Part shown: piece after piece, positions 1 through 9,150 of the stretch
Numbering within the stretch: position 1 is the stretch's first letter
Layout: each line of letters starts with the position of its first letter
Assembly: GCF_002090095.1 (NCBI RefSeq)
Contig: NZ_BBRJ01000002.1
Coordinates: forward strand, 124,001 to 188,000
Origin: Demequina sp. NBRC 110053
GTDB taxonomy: Bacteria; Actinomycetota; Actinomycetes; Actinomycetales; Demequinaceae
Reading direction: 5' to 3'
Length of the DNA: 64,000 nt
The notes under the pieces: generated by a model
Told to the model about the DNA's origin: nothing
Seen by the model: the letters and a program-made list of their open reading frames with translations, nothing else
The model's database searches: none
Translations under genes and position numbers: made by a program

Positions 1-970
1 GGTGGGCCTGCCGCTGTTCCCCGTGTACACGGCGAAGGCCGGCGGCTTCTTCTTCGTCGTGTTCGGCATCATCGCGCTGGTCGCATCGGTGTTCACCATC
101 AACCCCGTGTGGAACTACGGCCCCTACGATCCGTCACCGGTCTCCGCGGGCACGCAGCCCGACTGGTACATCCTCTTCGTCGACGGCGCACTGCGCCTCA
201 TGCCCGGATGGCTGTTCGGGCTGCCGCTGGAGTGGGAGATCTGGGGCTACACGCTGTCCTGGAACATCCTCATCCCCGCGGTGATCGTCCCCGGGATCTT
301 CTTCGGGATCATCGCGCTGTACCCGTGGCTCGAGGCCTGGGCGACGGGCGACAAGGGCGAGAAGCACGTGCTCGACCGGCCTCGCAACGTGCCGGTGCGC
401 ACGGGCATCGGCGTCGCGCTGATCACCTTCTACGTGATCCTCGTCATCGAGGGCTCGAACGACATCGTGGCCAACCTCTTCCATCTGTCGCTCAACGACA
501 TCACGATCTTCTTCCAGTGGGGCATCTTCATCATTCCGCCGCTCGCGTTCTGGATCACGAAGCGCATCTGCCTGGGTCTGCAGCGCAAGGACCGCGAGCT
601 CGTGCTGCACGGCCACGAGACCGGCACCATCGTGCGCTATGACCACGGCGAGTACATCGAGGTGCACCGTCCGCTCGACGAGCAGGAGCTGTGGCTGCGA
701 GTCTCCTACGACAATCACACCCCGCTCGAGATCGCTCCGGAGCTCAACGACCACGGCGTGGCTCGCAAGGGCTACCGCTGGGATCGCTTCAAGCAGCGGC
801 TGTCACGCTTCTACTACGAGGAGCGCGTCGAGCCGGTGACGCGCCTCGAGCTCGAGGCGGCACACCACCACCACGACGCGCAGGGCGCGCACGAGGCCGC
901 CGAGGCAGAGGAGTCGAGCGAGCGGCTCGATGACGAGTGGGAGCAGCTCGAGGACGGCGCCAAGCGCTAG
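1..970 (+). CDS. qcrB: Cytochrome bc1 complex cytochrome b subunit, C-terminal part (5' end outside window)
   Basis: About 323 codons of the 3' part of cytochrome b, the membrane subunit that oxidises menaquinol in the actinobacterial bc1-aa3 supercomplex. Counting from the first complete codon (base 2), residues 53-56 are PDWY, the actinobacterial form of the Qo-site PEWY motif. Hydrophobic stretches follow around residues 75-110, 135-155 and 168-185. The polar C-terminal tail of more than 100 residues, rich in His and Glu near its end (HHHH at about 288-291), is typical of the long actinobacterial QcrB and absent from mitochondrial cytochrome b. The haem-ligand helices lie upstream of the window. 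The gene ends with TAG and a strong hairpin follows. Confidence 0.95.
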   Translation, partial: VGLPLFPVYTAKAGGFFFVVFGIIALVASVFTINPVWNYGPYDPSPVSAGTQPDWYILFVDGALRLMPGWLFGLPLEWEIWGYTLSWNILIPAVIVPGIFFGIIALYPWLEAWATGDKGEKHVLDRPRNVPVRTGIGVALITFYVILVIEGSNDIVANLFHLSLNDITIFFQWGIFIIPPLAFWITKRICLGLQRKDRELVLHGHETGTIVRYDHGEYIEVHRPLDEQELWLRVSYDNHTPLEIAPELNDHGVARKGYRWDRFKQRLSRFYYEERVEPVTRLELEAAHHHHDAQGAHEAAEAEESSERLDDEWEQLEDGAKR

Positions 971-989
971 TCGCGATCTGGGCTCGTAC

Positions 990-1024
990 GAGAGGCCGGT
1001 CACCCCGGGGGTGGCCGGCCTCTC
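990..1024 (+). terminator. Hairpin terminator after qcrB
   Basis: Long G+C-rich inverted repeat (GAGAGGCCGG...CCGGCCTCTC, with a nested CACCCC/GGGGTG part) followed by TCTTC. It sits 20 nt after the qcrB stop and separates the bc1 operon from sodA. There is no long T tract, as is usual in actinobacteria. Confidence 0.75.
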
Positions 1025-1173
1025 TTCATCCCCCGAGGAATCCCCTGGCACCGACGTGTGTTGACACGCGAAGGTGCACCCTGCGGGCCGGTTCGCACGG
1101 CGCTAGGCTCGGGTGGTCACCCTGCTCAATCACTGCGTGGCGACCGCTCGCCACGCCCGAACCGGGAGGAACC

Positions 1174-1794
1174 ATGGCTGACTACACGTTGCCTGACCTG
1201 AGCTACGACTACGGCGCCCTGGACCCGCACATCGCGGGCGAGATCATGGAGCTGCACCACTCGAAGCACCACGCGGCGTACGTCGCAGGCGCGAACACCG
1301 CACTCGAGAAGATGGCCGCCGCGCGCGAGTCGGGCGACTTCGGGCCCATCGCCGGCCTCGAGAAGGCGCTCGCGTTCAACCTGGGCGGCCACACCAACCA
1401 CTCGGTGTTCTGGACCAACATGTCGCCCGACGGCGGAGACAAGCCCACCGGCGAGCTGGCCGCGGCCATCGACGAGCACTTCGGCAGCTTCGACGGCTTC
1501 CAGGCGCACTTCACCAACAACGCGATGACGATCATGGGCTCCGGCTGGTCCATCCTCGCGTGGGACAGCATCGGCTCGAAGCTGGTGATCGTGCAGCTGT
1601 ACGACCAGCAGGGCAACGTTCCCGTCGGGCTCATCCCGCTGCTGATGCTGGACATGTGGGAGCACGCGTTCTACCTCCAGTACAGGAACGTGAAGGCCGA
1701 CTACGTGAAGGCCTGGTGGAACGTCGTGGACTGGGGCAACGTCCAGCAGCGCTTCATCACGGCGACCGCGACCCAGGGCCTCATCGTCCAGTAG
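1174..1794 (+). CDS. sodA: Superoxide dismutase, Mn-type by residue signature
   Basis: A 206-residue Fe/Mn superoxide dismutase converting superoxide to hydrogen peroxide and oxygen. The four metal ligands are visible as H28 (in LHHSKHH), H76 (in TNHSVFW), D160 and H164 (in DMWEHAFY). Residue 145 is Gln in the YDQQGN segment; in mycobacterial enzymes this position is His in the Fe form and Gln in the Mn form, so manganese is the likely metal. There is no signal peptide, so it is cytosolic unless exported by another route. Start ATG 1174 is preceded by GGGAGGA at 1164-1170; the in-frame extension upstream has no support. It stands between two hairpins and is probably monocistronic. Confidence 0.95.
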   Translation: MADYTLPDLSYDYGALDPHIAGEIMELHHSKHHAAYVAGANTALEKMAAARESGDFGPIAGLEKALAFNLGGHTNHSVFWTNMSPDGGDKPTGELAAAIDEHFGSFDGFQAHFTNNAMTIMGSGWSILAWDSIGSKLVIVQLYDQQGNVPVGLIPLLMLDMWEHAFYLQYRNVKADYVKAWWNVVDWGNVQQRFITATATQGLIVQ

Positions 1795-1814
1795 GCCGCA
1801 CACCACTCCACGCC

Positions 1815-1844
1815 GCGGGGCGGGTCCGATCGGACCCGCCCCGC
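1815..1844. terminator. Perfect 30-bp palindromic hairpin after sodA
   Basis: A perfectly self-complementary G+C-rich sequence (GGGGCGGGTCCG / CGGACCCGCCCC with two extra flanking pairs) 20 nt after the sodA stop. It is probably a terminator, although the near absence of a loop would also allow a protein-binding site. Confidence 0.65.
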
Positions 1845-1865
1845 CGTGCGTCAGCACGAGGACGA

Positions 1866-1871
1866 TAGGTT
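1866..1871 (+). promoter_or_regulatory. -10 box for a probable leaderless mRNA (channel gene)
   Basis: TAGGTT ends exactly 6 nt before ATG 1878, so transcription would begin at or next to the start codon. No Shine-Dalgarno sequence is present. Confidence 0.5.
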
Positions 1872-1877
1872 GTCACC

Positions 1878-2600
1878 ATGTCAGTCAACGCCCTGAGCGA
1901 CTCCAGTGCGCGCAAGCCCGCCTTGGCAGCGGAGCAGCGGTCGTCGCTGTGGCTGCTGCTGGCGAGCCTGGTGGTGCTGCAGTTCGGCTACCCGGTGACG
2001 GACGCGGGCACGTGGTGGACGGTCGCCTACCTTCTCGTCTATGGCGGGGTGATCGCCTTCGGCGTGCGCACGGTGCGGCCGGACCCTCGGCGGTACTGGC
2101 CCGTCGCCGCGGCGTCGGTCGCCCTGGTCGTCGGCGGCACGTGGTTCGCCGTCCAGCAGGACAGCGTGCAGGCGACCGGCGCGATGCTCTGCGGCGTAGG
2201 TCTGCTGCAGCTCACGCTGCTCGTCGTGCTCCTCACCCGCCTGATCCGTCCGCCGGACGACGCGCACACCGTGGACCTGCTGCTCGTGGCTGTGTGCGCC
2301 TACCTTCTGATGGGCGGCGTGTTCGGCGTCGCCGCGAGCCTGATCGAGTTCGGGCAGCCCGGGAGCTTCGTCGACAACGCCCACGGCGCGGTCGAGGTCG
2401 GCTGGCAGAGCCTCTTCTACGGCAGCTTCGTGACGCTCGCCACCCTCGGCTACGGCGACGTGGTGCCGGTCGAGGCCTGGGCACGCGCGTTGTGGTCGTT
2501 CGAGGGCGTAGCGGGAACGCTGTTCCTCGCCGTCGTGATCGCGAGGCTAGTGGGCGTGGCCGGGTTCGCCGAGCGCGACCGTCGCTCCAACGCGTCCTGA
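1878..2600 (+). CDS. Two-pore-helix-type potassium channel family membrane protein
   Basis: A 240-residue membrane protein. Hydrophobic segments lie near residues 23-40, 46-63, 73-92, 101-123 and 131-157, followed by a pore region with the K+ selectivity filter TLGYGD (189-194) and a final helix at about 205-228. The pore unit therefore sits at the C-terminus behind an unusual N-terminal block of four or five helices; no RCK or cyclic-nucleotide domain is present. The short C-terminus ends in a charged tail. It probably conducts K+ passively in the cytoplasmic membrane. The start is set by a -10 box 6 nt upstream. Confidence 0.8.
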   Translation: MSVNALSDSSARKPALAAEQRSSLWLLLASLVVLQFGYPVTDAGTWWTVAYLLVYGGVIAFGVRTVRPDPRRYWPVAAASVALVVGGTWFAVQQDSVQATGAMLCGVGLLQLTLLVVLLTRLIRPPDDAHTVDLLLVAVCAYLLMGGVFGVAASLIEFGQPGSFVDNAHGAVEVGWQSLFYGSFVTLATLGYGDVVPVEAWARALWSFEGVAGTLFLAVVIARLVGVAGFAERDRRSNAS

Positions 2601-2663
2601 CGGCGGCGCCGATCGCGCGCACCTCAGCGCTGCGTGCACCTCACCTGGTCGGAGTTCGCGTAG

Positions 2664-2742
2664 AGTGCTAGCACTGCGCTGACGACGGCTCCCGGTCGTC
2701 GTCAGCGGTCTCACCGGGCAAGGAAGTGCGGTCGAGGCGACC
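2664..2742 (+). promoter_or_regulatory. Structured leader: stacked inverted repeats before the permease operon
   Basis: Three adjacent symmetrical elements lie between the channel gene and the permease start. A perfect 12-bp palindrome AGTGCTAGCACT is at 2664-2675; a hairpin with 10-bp perfect arms (GCTGACGACG / CGTCGTCAGC) is at 2678-2706; and GGTCG-AGG-CGACC is at 2730-2742. The second hairpin could be the terminator of the channel gene; the first palindrome resembles an operator. I do not recognise it as any known riboswitch. Confidence 0.5.
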
Positions 2743-2765
2743 GGCGCTGACTCTTGGCGGTGAAG

Positions 2766-3863
2766 ATGGCGAAGCGACGTCGCTCCGGTCAGGGGCGTGC
2801 CCGCCCGCAGCGGATGGAGCGCCAGGCTCCCTCGGGTGCCGTGCTGACGCGCCCGCGCGTCGCTCGCCCTGCGGCGCCGCGCGCGTGGACCAGGCGGTCC
2901 CTCACCTGGGCGGCAGGAGCGATCCTCGCGGTCGTCGCCGCCGGGTTGTTGCTGCAATCGCTGCCGGGAGGCGCGCTCCCCGACCGCGTTCAGGACGGCA
3001 TGACGCTGGCGATCAGCGTCATCATCGAGGCGATGCCCTTCGTGATGCTCGGCGTGCTGCTCGCCGTCGTCGTCGAGGTGTGGGTGCCGTCGGGGGTTAT
3101 CGAGCGCTGGCTGCCGCGCCGACCCGCCATGCGCCGTGCGGCGCTGTCGCTGCTCGGCATGCTCATCCCTGTGTGCGAGTGCGGCAATGTGCCGTTCGCC
3201 CGCGGCCTCCTCATGCGGGGGTTCACCGTCCCCGACACGCTGACGTTCCTCATGGCGGCCCCCATCGTCAATCCGATCGTGATCATCACGACCCATCAGG
3301 CCTTCGGCTTCTCCGATGGCATACTGGTGGCGCGACTGCTCGGCGGCTTCGCGATCGCGAACGTCATCGGGTGGCTGTACAGCCGTCATCCGCAGCCGCA
3401 GACGCTCCTCACGTCGCGCTTCCAGGCCGCATGCGACACGCCGCCCGACCATGTGCACGGCTCCCGGACCACCCGCTCGGTCGCGCAGATGGTGGTGGAG
3501 CTGCGCGCGATCATGCCCGCTCTGATCCTTGGCGCTGCGCTGGCGGGCGCGATCCAGGTGGTGGTGCCGCGCGACGTGCTGGTCTCGATCGGCAGCGATC
3601 CGGTGCTCTCGATAGCCGCCATGATGGCGCTGGGCGTCGTGGTGGCGATCTGCTCCAACGTGGATGCCTTCTTCGCGATGTCGTTCGCGTCGGCGTTCAC
3701 GCCAGGCTCCATCGTCGCCTTCCTGCTCGTGGGCCCCCTGATCGATGTCAAGATGCTCACGCTGCTGCGGACCACGTTCACGACGCGCCTCCTCGTCGGG
3801 ATGATCGCCGTGGTCATTCCCAGTGCCTACCTCATCGGATCGGCGGTGAACCTCCTTGCATGA
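2766..3863 (+). CDS. COG0701 / UPF0718 family permease
   Basis: A 365-residue multi-pass permease of the COG0701 (DUF318, ArsP/YcgR-like) family. After a basic N-terminus (about 45 residues) there are eight or more hydrophobic segments. The family signature is clear: C137-E-C139-G-N-V-P at the end of one helix, then AAPIVNP in the next, repeated in the second half as ICSNVDAFFA. It is followed, with an 8-nt overlap, by its usual TIGR03943 partner. Family members are linked to export of metal or metalloid compounds, but the substrate here is unknown. ATG 2766 is taken as start; in-frame TTG 2754 and GTG 2760 are alternatives, and none has a good ribosome site. Confidence 0.8.
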   Translation: MAKRRRSGQGRARPQRMERQAPSGAVLTRPRVARPAAPRAWTRRSLTWAAGAILAVVAAGLLLQSLPGGALPDRVQDGMTLAISVIIEAMPFVMLGVLLAVVVEVWVPSGVIERWLPRRPAMRRAALSLLGMLIPVCECGNVPFARGLLMRGFTVPDTLTFLMAAPIVNPIVIITTHQAFGFSDGILVARLLGGFAIANVIGWLYSRHPQPQTLLTSRFQAACDTPPDHVHGSRTTRSVAQMVVELRAIMPALILGAALAGAIQVVVPRDVLVSIGSDPVLSIAAMMALGVVVAICSNVDAFFAMSFASAFTPGSIVAFLLVGPLIDVKMLTLLRTTFTTRLLVGMIAVVIPSAYLIGSAVNLLA

Positions 3864-4683
3864 CCTCTGGGATCGATGGCTCGGCGTCGGGCTCGCCACG
3901 CTGCTGGGCGTCGCCACGCTGGTGCTGACCGCGACGGATCGGCTGTCGCTGTACATCAATCCGTCGAGCTCGTGGTTCGCGGTGGCGATGGCCGTCGTCG
4001 CGGTCGGCGTGGGCGTGGCGGGGATCGCGATGCGCCGTGGGCTGGAGAGCGACCACGGTCACGACCACGGCGACGGCGGCGCTCACGGCCATGGCTCGCG
4101 AAGCGCCGGCGACGGTTCAGCCACCACCATGCACGACGTGCCAGGCGATGAGGACTCGCCCCTCTCGCCCCAGCGTCTTGCGCCCCTCGCGACGGCGACA
4201 GGCGGCTCGTTGGCGTCCGTCGTGGTGCTGGCCGCATGGGCGCTGCCTGCCACCACCTTGTCGGTGGACGTGGCGGCGAGTCGCGCCTCGGACACTCCTG
4301 CGCTCTTCGGTGGCGAGGAGACCGTCGAGCTCGCCCGCAGCGGCGACACCGAGTCCTTCGGGATTCCCGAGTGGGCGACCGTCTTCGCATCCACCACGAC
4401 GCCGGAGACGTTCCGGGGCGACCAGGTGGAGCTGCTGGGGTTCGTCATGGAGGATCCGGACTCGCCGGATCGCTTCCTCCTCACCCGGATGGTGATCACG
4501 CACTGCGCGATCGACGCCCAGCCCGCCTACCTGCCGGTGACTGACGCGGGTTGGCAGGCGGACCTCGAGGCGGGCGACTGGGTCGACGTGAGCGGCACGA
4601 TCACTCTGACGGACGGCTCACTCGCGATCGATCCCACATCGGTGACCCCGGTCGATCAGCCCGAGGACCCCTATGAGTACTGA
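3856..4683 (+). CDS. TIGR03943 / DUF1980 family permease partner with His-rich loop
   Basis: A 275-residue protein with two N-terminal membrane segments (about 10-25 and 40-58), a His/Asp-rich loop at 66-80 (DHGHDHGDGGAHGHG), a third membrane segment (about 115-132) and an extracytoplasmic C-terminal domain. That domain carries the family core: GFVMEDP, then RFLLTRMVITHCAIDAQP. The family pairs with COG0701 permeases as a two-component putative transporter. The His-rich loop looks able to bind zinc or another transition metal; this is inference from composition. The TTG start at 3856 overlaps the permease end by 8 nt, and the 3' end overlaps the next gene by 11 nt, so the three are very probably translated together. 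Confidence 0.75.
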   Translation: MHDLWDRWLGVGLATLLGVATLVLTATDRLSLYINPSSSWFAVAMAVVAVGVGVAGIAMRRGLESDHGHDHGDGGAHGHGSRSAGDGSATTMHDVPGDEDSPLSPQRLAPLATATGGSLASVVVLAAWALPATTLSVDVAASRASDTPALFGGEETVELARSGDTESFGIPEWATVFASTTTPETFRGDQVELLGFVMEDPDSPDRFLLTRMVITHCAIDAQPAYLPVTDAGWQADLEAGDWVDVSGTITLTDGSLAIDPTSVTPVDQPEDPYEY

Positions 4684-6049
4684 ACAGTCAGCACGCGCCT
4701 TCCGCTGGCTCCTGACCCTCACCGTGGCGACTCTCGTCAGTGCGAGTGTGGTTGCCGCAGTCGTCACCTCCGCTCAGGGACCGCGCGTGACCGACGTGCT
4801 CGCAGACGCCGAGTCCGCGACCGTCACCCAGGGAAGCCGGGTCATCTTCACGTCCAATGTTCCCCTCACCGCGGTCGAGCCGTCGCAGGTGACCATCGAG
4901 CCCACGACGGCCTTCACCGTCGACACGGCGGGCCGCACCGTCGGCGTTCGCCTGGTCGAGGCGCTCGCGCACGACACGGAGTACACCATCACCGTCGACC
5001 GCGTGGTCGCCGTCGGGGGCGGCCCGCCGGCCACGTTCTCGACCTCCCTCCGCACGCCGCCAGGAGAGCTGCTGATCCTCCAGCGCGAGCCTGAGGGGCC
5101 CGACCGGATCGAGCGACTCACGATGGACGGAGAGTCGCTGGGCACCATCTTCGAGCACGACCGCATCGAGGACTTCCGTGCGACCCAGCACGGTGCCCTC
5201 GTAGCCGTCTCGGCCGACAGCGGCGCGGCGACGCTGATGCTCGTGAGCGACGAAGGGACGCAGGAGGTGACGGTGCCGGGACATGGCCTGCTCTCGCGAC
5301 TGCAGGTTTCTGAGGCGGACGACCGGTTCGGCTACCTGTGGACCGCGCTGCCCAGCGCCCTGCCAGAGGACCAGCAGTCCGGGCTCTTCATCGGCGACCT
5401 GGAGAACCCTGGGGCCGAGCCGACCCTGGTCGAGATCGGCGACGGGGCGCCGCTGCTCACCGACTTCAGGCTGATCCCCCGATCGACGTCCGTTCTCGCC
5501 CTCGACACCTCGCAGCAGCTCCTGCTCGCGGATCAGACGTCGGCGACCGATCCGACCGTGCTCGGAGGAGCACGGTGGATCGACGACCTGGCCCGCTTCG
5601 AGCTCACCGCGCTGATCCGCACCCAGACCGGGCCGCAGCGGATCGACCTGACCACCGGCAGCCTCAGCGCCGTCGAGGTCCACGACGAGCTCGGCACGCC
5701 CTACGCGGCAGAGGACCTCGGGGACCAGGGCGTGCTCCGCTCCTACCTCCGCTTCGCCGAGAACGGACCACTCGAGTCCCAGTCGGTCGTGCTCGACGGG
5801 CCCGATGGCGAGTCGGTCGTGGTGGCAGAGGTCGACTCCGATGACGCCCTGGTGCAGGTGTGCGCCGCGCCCACGGGCGCGCGCGTGGCGGTCGCGGTCG
5901 CGCCGCAGATCGTCTCCAACCCTCTCGACGACCACCTGATGGCGGTGCCCGAGCGCGTCGAGACTCGGGTGGTCGAGGTGGAGTCGGGCGAGGTGCTGTT
6001 CACGGTTCCCGGCTTCGCCGCCTCGTGGTGCAGGGTGCCTGCGATCTAG
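4673..6049 (+). CDS. Exported protein with Ig-like N-terminal and propeller-like C-terminal parts, unknown function
   Basis: A 458-residue protein with an N-terminal signal or anchor helix (about residues 12-32, no lipobox). Residues 38-125 look like a bacterial Ig-like (SbsA-type) domain: the pattern VTQGSRVIFTSNVPL ... LAHDTEYTITVDRVVAVGG is typical. The rest is beta-rich with repeated segments resembling TolB/WD40 propeller blades. It overlaps the TIGR03943 gene by 11 nt, so it belongs to the permease operon and may be an extracytoplasmic partner of the transporter. No catalytic motif is visible. Assignment to a named family is not possible by eye. Confidence 0.7.
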   Translation: MSTEQSARAFRWLLTLTVATLVSASVVAAVVTSAQGPRVTDVLADAESATVTQGSRVIFTSNVPLTAVEPSQVTIEPTTAFTVDTAGRTVGVRLVEALAHDTEYTITVDRVVAVGGGPPATFSTSLRTPPGELLILQREPEGPDRIERLTMDGESLGTIFEHDRIEDFRATQHGALVAVSADSGAATLMLVSDEGTQEVTVPGHGLLSRLQVSEADDRFGYLWTALPSALPEDQQSGLFIGDLENPGAEPTLVEIGDGAPLLTDFRLIPRSTSVLALDTSQQLLLADQTSATDPTVLGGARWIDDLARFELTALIRTQTGPQRIDLTTGSLSAVEVHDELGTPYAAEDLGDQGVLRSYLRFAENGPLESQSVVLDGPDGESVVVAEVDSDDALVQVCAAPTGARVAVAVAPQIVSNPLDDHLMAVPERVETRVVEVESGEVLFTVPGFAASWCRVPAI

Positions 6050-6113
6050 CCCGTCCGCACACCGGTGCCGGGCGACCCTGCCCGCGACAGTGGTCGAGTG
6101 GCCCGCGCTGTGA

Positions 6114-6515
6114 TCAGTGCGCGTGGAGGCCCGTCGAGAACTCCATCACCCAGCCGACGAGGCCGACGACGCCGACGATCACGGCGGGCACCATGATCCA
6201 CCAGCCCACGGCCATCGCGAGGAAGGCCAGCGCGGCGCCGATGCCGATGACCAGGGGCCACCAGCTCCACGGCGAGAAGACTCCCTGCTCGCCCGACTGC
6301 TCGGAGATGTCCGCGGTGTTGTCGTCCTCGGGACGCATGCCGTGCCGCTTCTCGAGCATCTTGAAGTAGATGCCGACCATGACGAACATCCCACCGGTCA
6401 GCAGGATGCACGTGATGCCCACCCACTCGGACCATCCGGTGAAGATGCCGTAGGCGAGCGCCGCCACGAAGAAGAAGACCGAGGGGATCCAGAACACATT
6501 GGACTCGAGGCGCAT
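6114..6515 (-). CDS. ctaF: Cytochrome c oxidase subunit IV (actinobacterial)
   Basis: A 133-residue small membrane subunit of the aa3-type oxidase found in actinobacteria. It has four hydrophobic helices: about 8-27, 31-50, 82-100 and 103-122. The family-typical segments WPLVIGIGAALAFLAMAVGWW and the N-terminal RLESNVFW start are present. It starts 3 nt after the ctaD stop, with AAGGAGG 8 nt before the ATG. It closes the ctaC-ctaD-ctaF operon and converges on the exported-protein gene at 6049. Confidence 0.9.
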   Translation of the reverse strand: MRLESNVFWIPSVFFFVAALAYGIFTGWSEWVGITCILLTGGMFVMVGIYFKMLEKRHGMRPEDDNTADISEQSGEQGVFSPWSWWPLVIGIGAALAFLAMAVGWWIMVPAVIVGVVGLVGWVMEFSTGLHAH

Positions 6516-6518
6516 GGG

Positions 6519-8255
6519 TCAGCCCTCCTTGCCGTTGGCGGTCGTCACCGGTGCGTGATCGCTGTCCGAGCCGCTGTGAGCGGCGTGGTCGCGCGCTGCG
6601 GCCTCGGGGTGATGCAGATCGAACGCGGGGCGCTCCGAGCGGATGCGCGGGATCGACGTGAAGTTGTGGCGAGGCGGTGGGCAGCTCGTCGCCCATTCGA
6701 GCGAGTTGCCGTAGCCCCACGGGTCGTCCACGGTGACCTTGGGCGCGCGCTTGGAGGTGATGTAGACATTCCATAGGAAGGGCAGCGTCGACAGCGCGAG
6801 GATGACGGCGCCCACGGTCGACAGCTGATTCATCCAGGTGACGCCATCCTCGGGCAGGTAGTCGACGTAGCGACGCGGCATGCCCTCGGCGCCGATCCAG
6901 TGCTGGATGAGGAACGTGGTGTGGAACCCGATGAACAGGAGCCAGAAGTGGATCTTGCCCCAGCGCTCGTCGAGCATCCGGCCGGTGAACTTGGGCCACC
7001 AGAAGTAGAACCCCGCGAACATCGCGAACACGACCGTGCCGAACACCACGTAGTGGAAGTGCGCCACCACGAAGTACGAGTCCGACACCGCGAAGTCGAG
7101 CGGCGGCGAGGACAGGATGATGCCGGTGAGACCGCCGAAGAGGAACGTGACGAGGAAGCCGATCGACCACAGCATCGGCGTCTCGAAGGAGATCTTCCCT
7201 CGCCACATGGTCCCGATCCAGTTGAAGAACTTCACACCTGTCGGCACCGCGATGAGCATCGTCATGAACGCGAAGAACGGCAGCAGCACCGCGCCGGTGA
7301 CATACATGTGGTGGGCCCACACGGTCACGGACAGCGCCGCGATCGCGATGGTGGCGTACACGAGCCCGTGGTACCCGAACAGCGGCTTGCGGGAGAACAC
7401 CGGGAAGATCTCCGACACGATGCCGAAGAACGGCAGCGCGATGATGTAGACCTCCGGGTGGCCGAAGAACCAGAACAGGTGCTGCCAGAGGATGGCGCCG
7501 CCGTTGTCGGGGTTGAAGACCTGCGAGTGGAGCACGCGGTCAGACCCGAGCGCGAACAGCGCGGACGCGAGCGGCGGGAAGGCGAGCAGCACGAGCATCG
7601 ACGTCACCAGGATGTTCCAGGTGAAGATCGGCATGCGGAACATCGTCATGCCGGGCGCGCGCATGGTGACGATCGTGGTGATGAAGTTCACCGCGCCCAG
7701 GATCGTGCCGAAGCCGGCGAGGGCGAGACCGAAGACCCACAGGTTGCCGCCCACGCCGGGCGAGTACACGGAGTTCGACAGCGGCGCGTACGCGAACCAT
7801 CCGAACGAGGCCGCCCCCTGAGGCGTGAAGAAGCCAGCCGATGCGATCAGGCCGCCGAACAGGTACAGCCAGTAGGCGAACATGTTGACGCGCGGGAACG
7901 CGACGTCTGGCGCTCCGATCTGCAGCGGGGTGATCACGTTGGCGAAGCCTGCGAACAGCGGTGTGGCGAACAGCAGCAGCATGATCGTGCCGTGCATCGT
8001 GAAGAGCTGGTTGTACTGCTCCGCGGACTGCACGACCTGCATGCCGGGCGCGAACAGCTCGGCACGGATCAGCAGGGCCATCACGCCGCCGATGATGAAG
8101 AAGATGAACGACGTGATCAGGTACATGTACCCGATGGTCTTGTGGTCGGTGGTGGTGATCCACTTCACCACGATCGAGCCGGACCGGGCGGGTGCGACGG
8201 GAATCGCAGGCGCGACGTCGGTGCTGCGCTGATCCTCGTATGCGACGGTGGCCAT
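6519..8255 (-). CDS. ctaD: Cytochrome c oxidase subunit I (aa3-type)
   Basis: The catalytic subunit of terminal oxidase, 578 residues, 12 transmembrane helices. Numbering from ATG 8255: the haem a ligand is H88 (in MHGTIM); the CuB ligands are H266 (in GHPEVY, with cross-linked Y270) and H315-H316; the haem a3 and a ligands are H399 and H401 (in HFHYV). The proton-path residues are present: D117 ([10 protein letters not shown] channel), E268, and K342 (PTGVKFF, K channel). ATG 8255 overlaps the ctaC stop as TGATG; a GTG one codon upstream (8258) is also possible. GGGGAG lies 8 nt before the ATG. Confidence 0.97.
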   Translation of the reverse strand: MATVAYEDQRSTDVAPAIPVAPARSGSIVVKWITTTDHKTIGYMYLITSFIFFIIGGVMALLIRAELFAPGMQVVQSAEQYNQLFTMHGTIMLLLFATPLFAGFANVITPLQIGAPDVAFPRVNMFAYWLYLFGGLIASAGFFTPQGAASFGWFAYAPLSNSVYSPGVGGNLWVFGLALAGFGTILGAVNFITTIVTMRAPGMTMFRMPIFTWNILVTSMLVLLAFPPLASALFALGSDRVLHSQVFNPDNGGAILWQHLFWFFGHPEVYIIALPFFGIVSEIFPVFSRKPLFGYHGLVYATIAIAALSVTVWAHHMYVTGAVLLPFFAFMTMLIAVPTGVKFFNWIGTMWRGKISFETPMLWSIGFLVTFLFGGLTGIILSSPPLDFAVSDSYFVVAHFHYVVFGTVVFAMFAGFYFWWPKFTGRMLDERWGKIHFWLLFIGFHTTFLIQHWIGAEGMPRRYVDYLPEDGVTWMNQLSTVGAVILALSTLPFLWNVYITSKRAPKVTVDDPWGYGNSLEWATSCPPPRHNFTSIPRIRSERPAFDLHHPEAAARDHAAHSGSDSDHAPVTTANGKEG

Positions 8256-9124
8256 CACTCAGTCTCCCCGTGCTCGTCGGCGATGCGCACCGCCTGGTCG
8301 CGGCTGTACTCCAGACCCAGCGCGCCCTCGTTGCCGCGGTCTCGCAGCTCCTGCATGTGCGCGTCGTACTCTGCGCGCTCGACGACCTCGACGTTGAAGA
8401 GCATCGAGGCGTGGTACTCGCCGCACAGCTCGGCGCACTTGCCCTGGTAGGTGCCCACCTGCGTGGGCGTCACCATCCACTCGTTGGTCCGGCCGGGGAC
8501 GGTGTCCTCCTTGTAGAGGAACGCGGGGATCCAGAACGAGTGGATCACATCGCGCGAGTCGAGGTAGAAGTGCACCTTCTCGTCGACGGGCAGGTAGAGC
8601 GTCGGGAGCGTCTCCTCGACCCCCTCCTCGCCCGTGAGCGTCGCCTGGACGCCGGGGTCGTACACGTCGTCGGAGAGGTAGTTGAAGTCCCAGCTCCACT
8701 GCTTGCCGACCACCTGGATCTCGATGTCGGCCTCGCCGGAGACGTCGGTGAGCAGTCCGATGTCCTCGGCGGTGTACTTGAACAGCACGCCGATCGCCAT
8801 GAGCGGCACGAGCGTGTACATGAGCTCGAGCGGCAGGTGCACGCGGGTCTGGACGGGCAGCTTGGTGTCGTCCTTGCGCTTGCGGTACACGGCCACGCAC
8901 CACAGGATCAGACCCCACGTGATCACGCCGACGACGAGCGCGGCGATCCACGACCCGTTCCACAGCGTGATGATGGGACCGGTCTGATCGGTGATCTCAG
9001 GCGTGGACGGCAGCGCGCCGTTCTCGATGCCCTGCGAGCAGCCTGCAAGCAGAGCCGAGACGCCCAGGGCACCGACGCCTACGAGGGCGTTTCGGGACAT
9101 GGCAAAGCGTGGCTTCTTGGACAC
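8255..9124 (-). CDS. ctaC: Cytochrome c oxidase subunit II, lipoprotein
   Basis: A 289-residue subunit II that passes electrons from the bc1-bound cytochrome c to subunit I through the CuA centre. A lipoprotein signal ends LLAGC with C29 as the lipidated residue. Two membrane helices follow (about 54-80 and 100-117), then the cupredoxin domain. CuA ligands are H195, C230, E232, C234, H238 and M241 (the CAELCGEYH segment). There is no fused haem c domain. The GTG start is supported by a -10 box TAGACT placed exactly 6 nt before it (leaderless). It is the first gene of the operon, divergent from the gene at 9157. Confidence 0.95.
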   Translation of the reverse strand: MSKKPRFAMSRNALVGVGALGVSALLAGCSQGIENGALPSTPEITDQTGPIITLWNGSWIAALVVGVITWGLILWCVAVYRKRKDDTKLPVQTRVHLPLELMYTLVPLMAIGVLFKYTAEDIGLLTDVSGEADIEIQVVGKQWSWDFNYLSDDVYDPGVQATLTGEEGVEETLPTLYLPVDEKVHFYLDSRDVIHSFWIPAFLYKEDTVPGRTNEWMVTPTQVGTYQGKCAELCGEYHASMLFNVEVVERAEYDAHMQELRDRGNEGALGLEYSRDQAVRIADEHGETE

Positions 9125-9130
9125 GCGGTC

Positions 9131-9150
9131 AGTCTAGCGCGCGATACCGT
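9131..9150. promoter_or_regulatory. Back-to-back divergent promoter, ctaC / 9157
   Basis: Two outward-facing -10 boxes separated by 8 bp: TAGACT on the minus strand (9136-9131) for ctaC, core GCGCGCGA, and TACCGT on the plus strand (9145-9150) for the gene at 9157. Each box is followed by exactly 6 nt and then the start codon. The whole intergenic space is 32 bp. The pyrD/pepA pair has the same design. Confidence 0.6.

Noticed and set aside
1061-1066. TTGACA as the -35 element of sodA
   Set aside because: No -10 box occurs at 16-19 nt; the nearest TAGGCT (1104-1109) is 37 nt away, so the pairing is unlikely.
2664-2675. AGTGCTAGCACT as a CIRCE (HrcA) element
   Set aside because: CIRCE has TTAGCACTC and GAGTGCTAA arms separated by 9 nt; here the half-sites are joined without a spacer and in the opposite order, and the genes are not chaperones.
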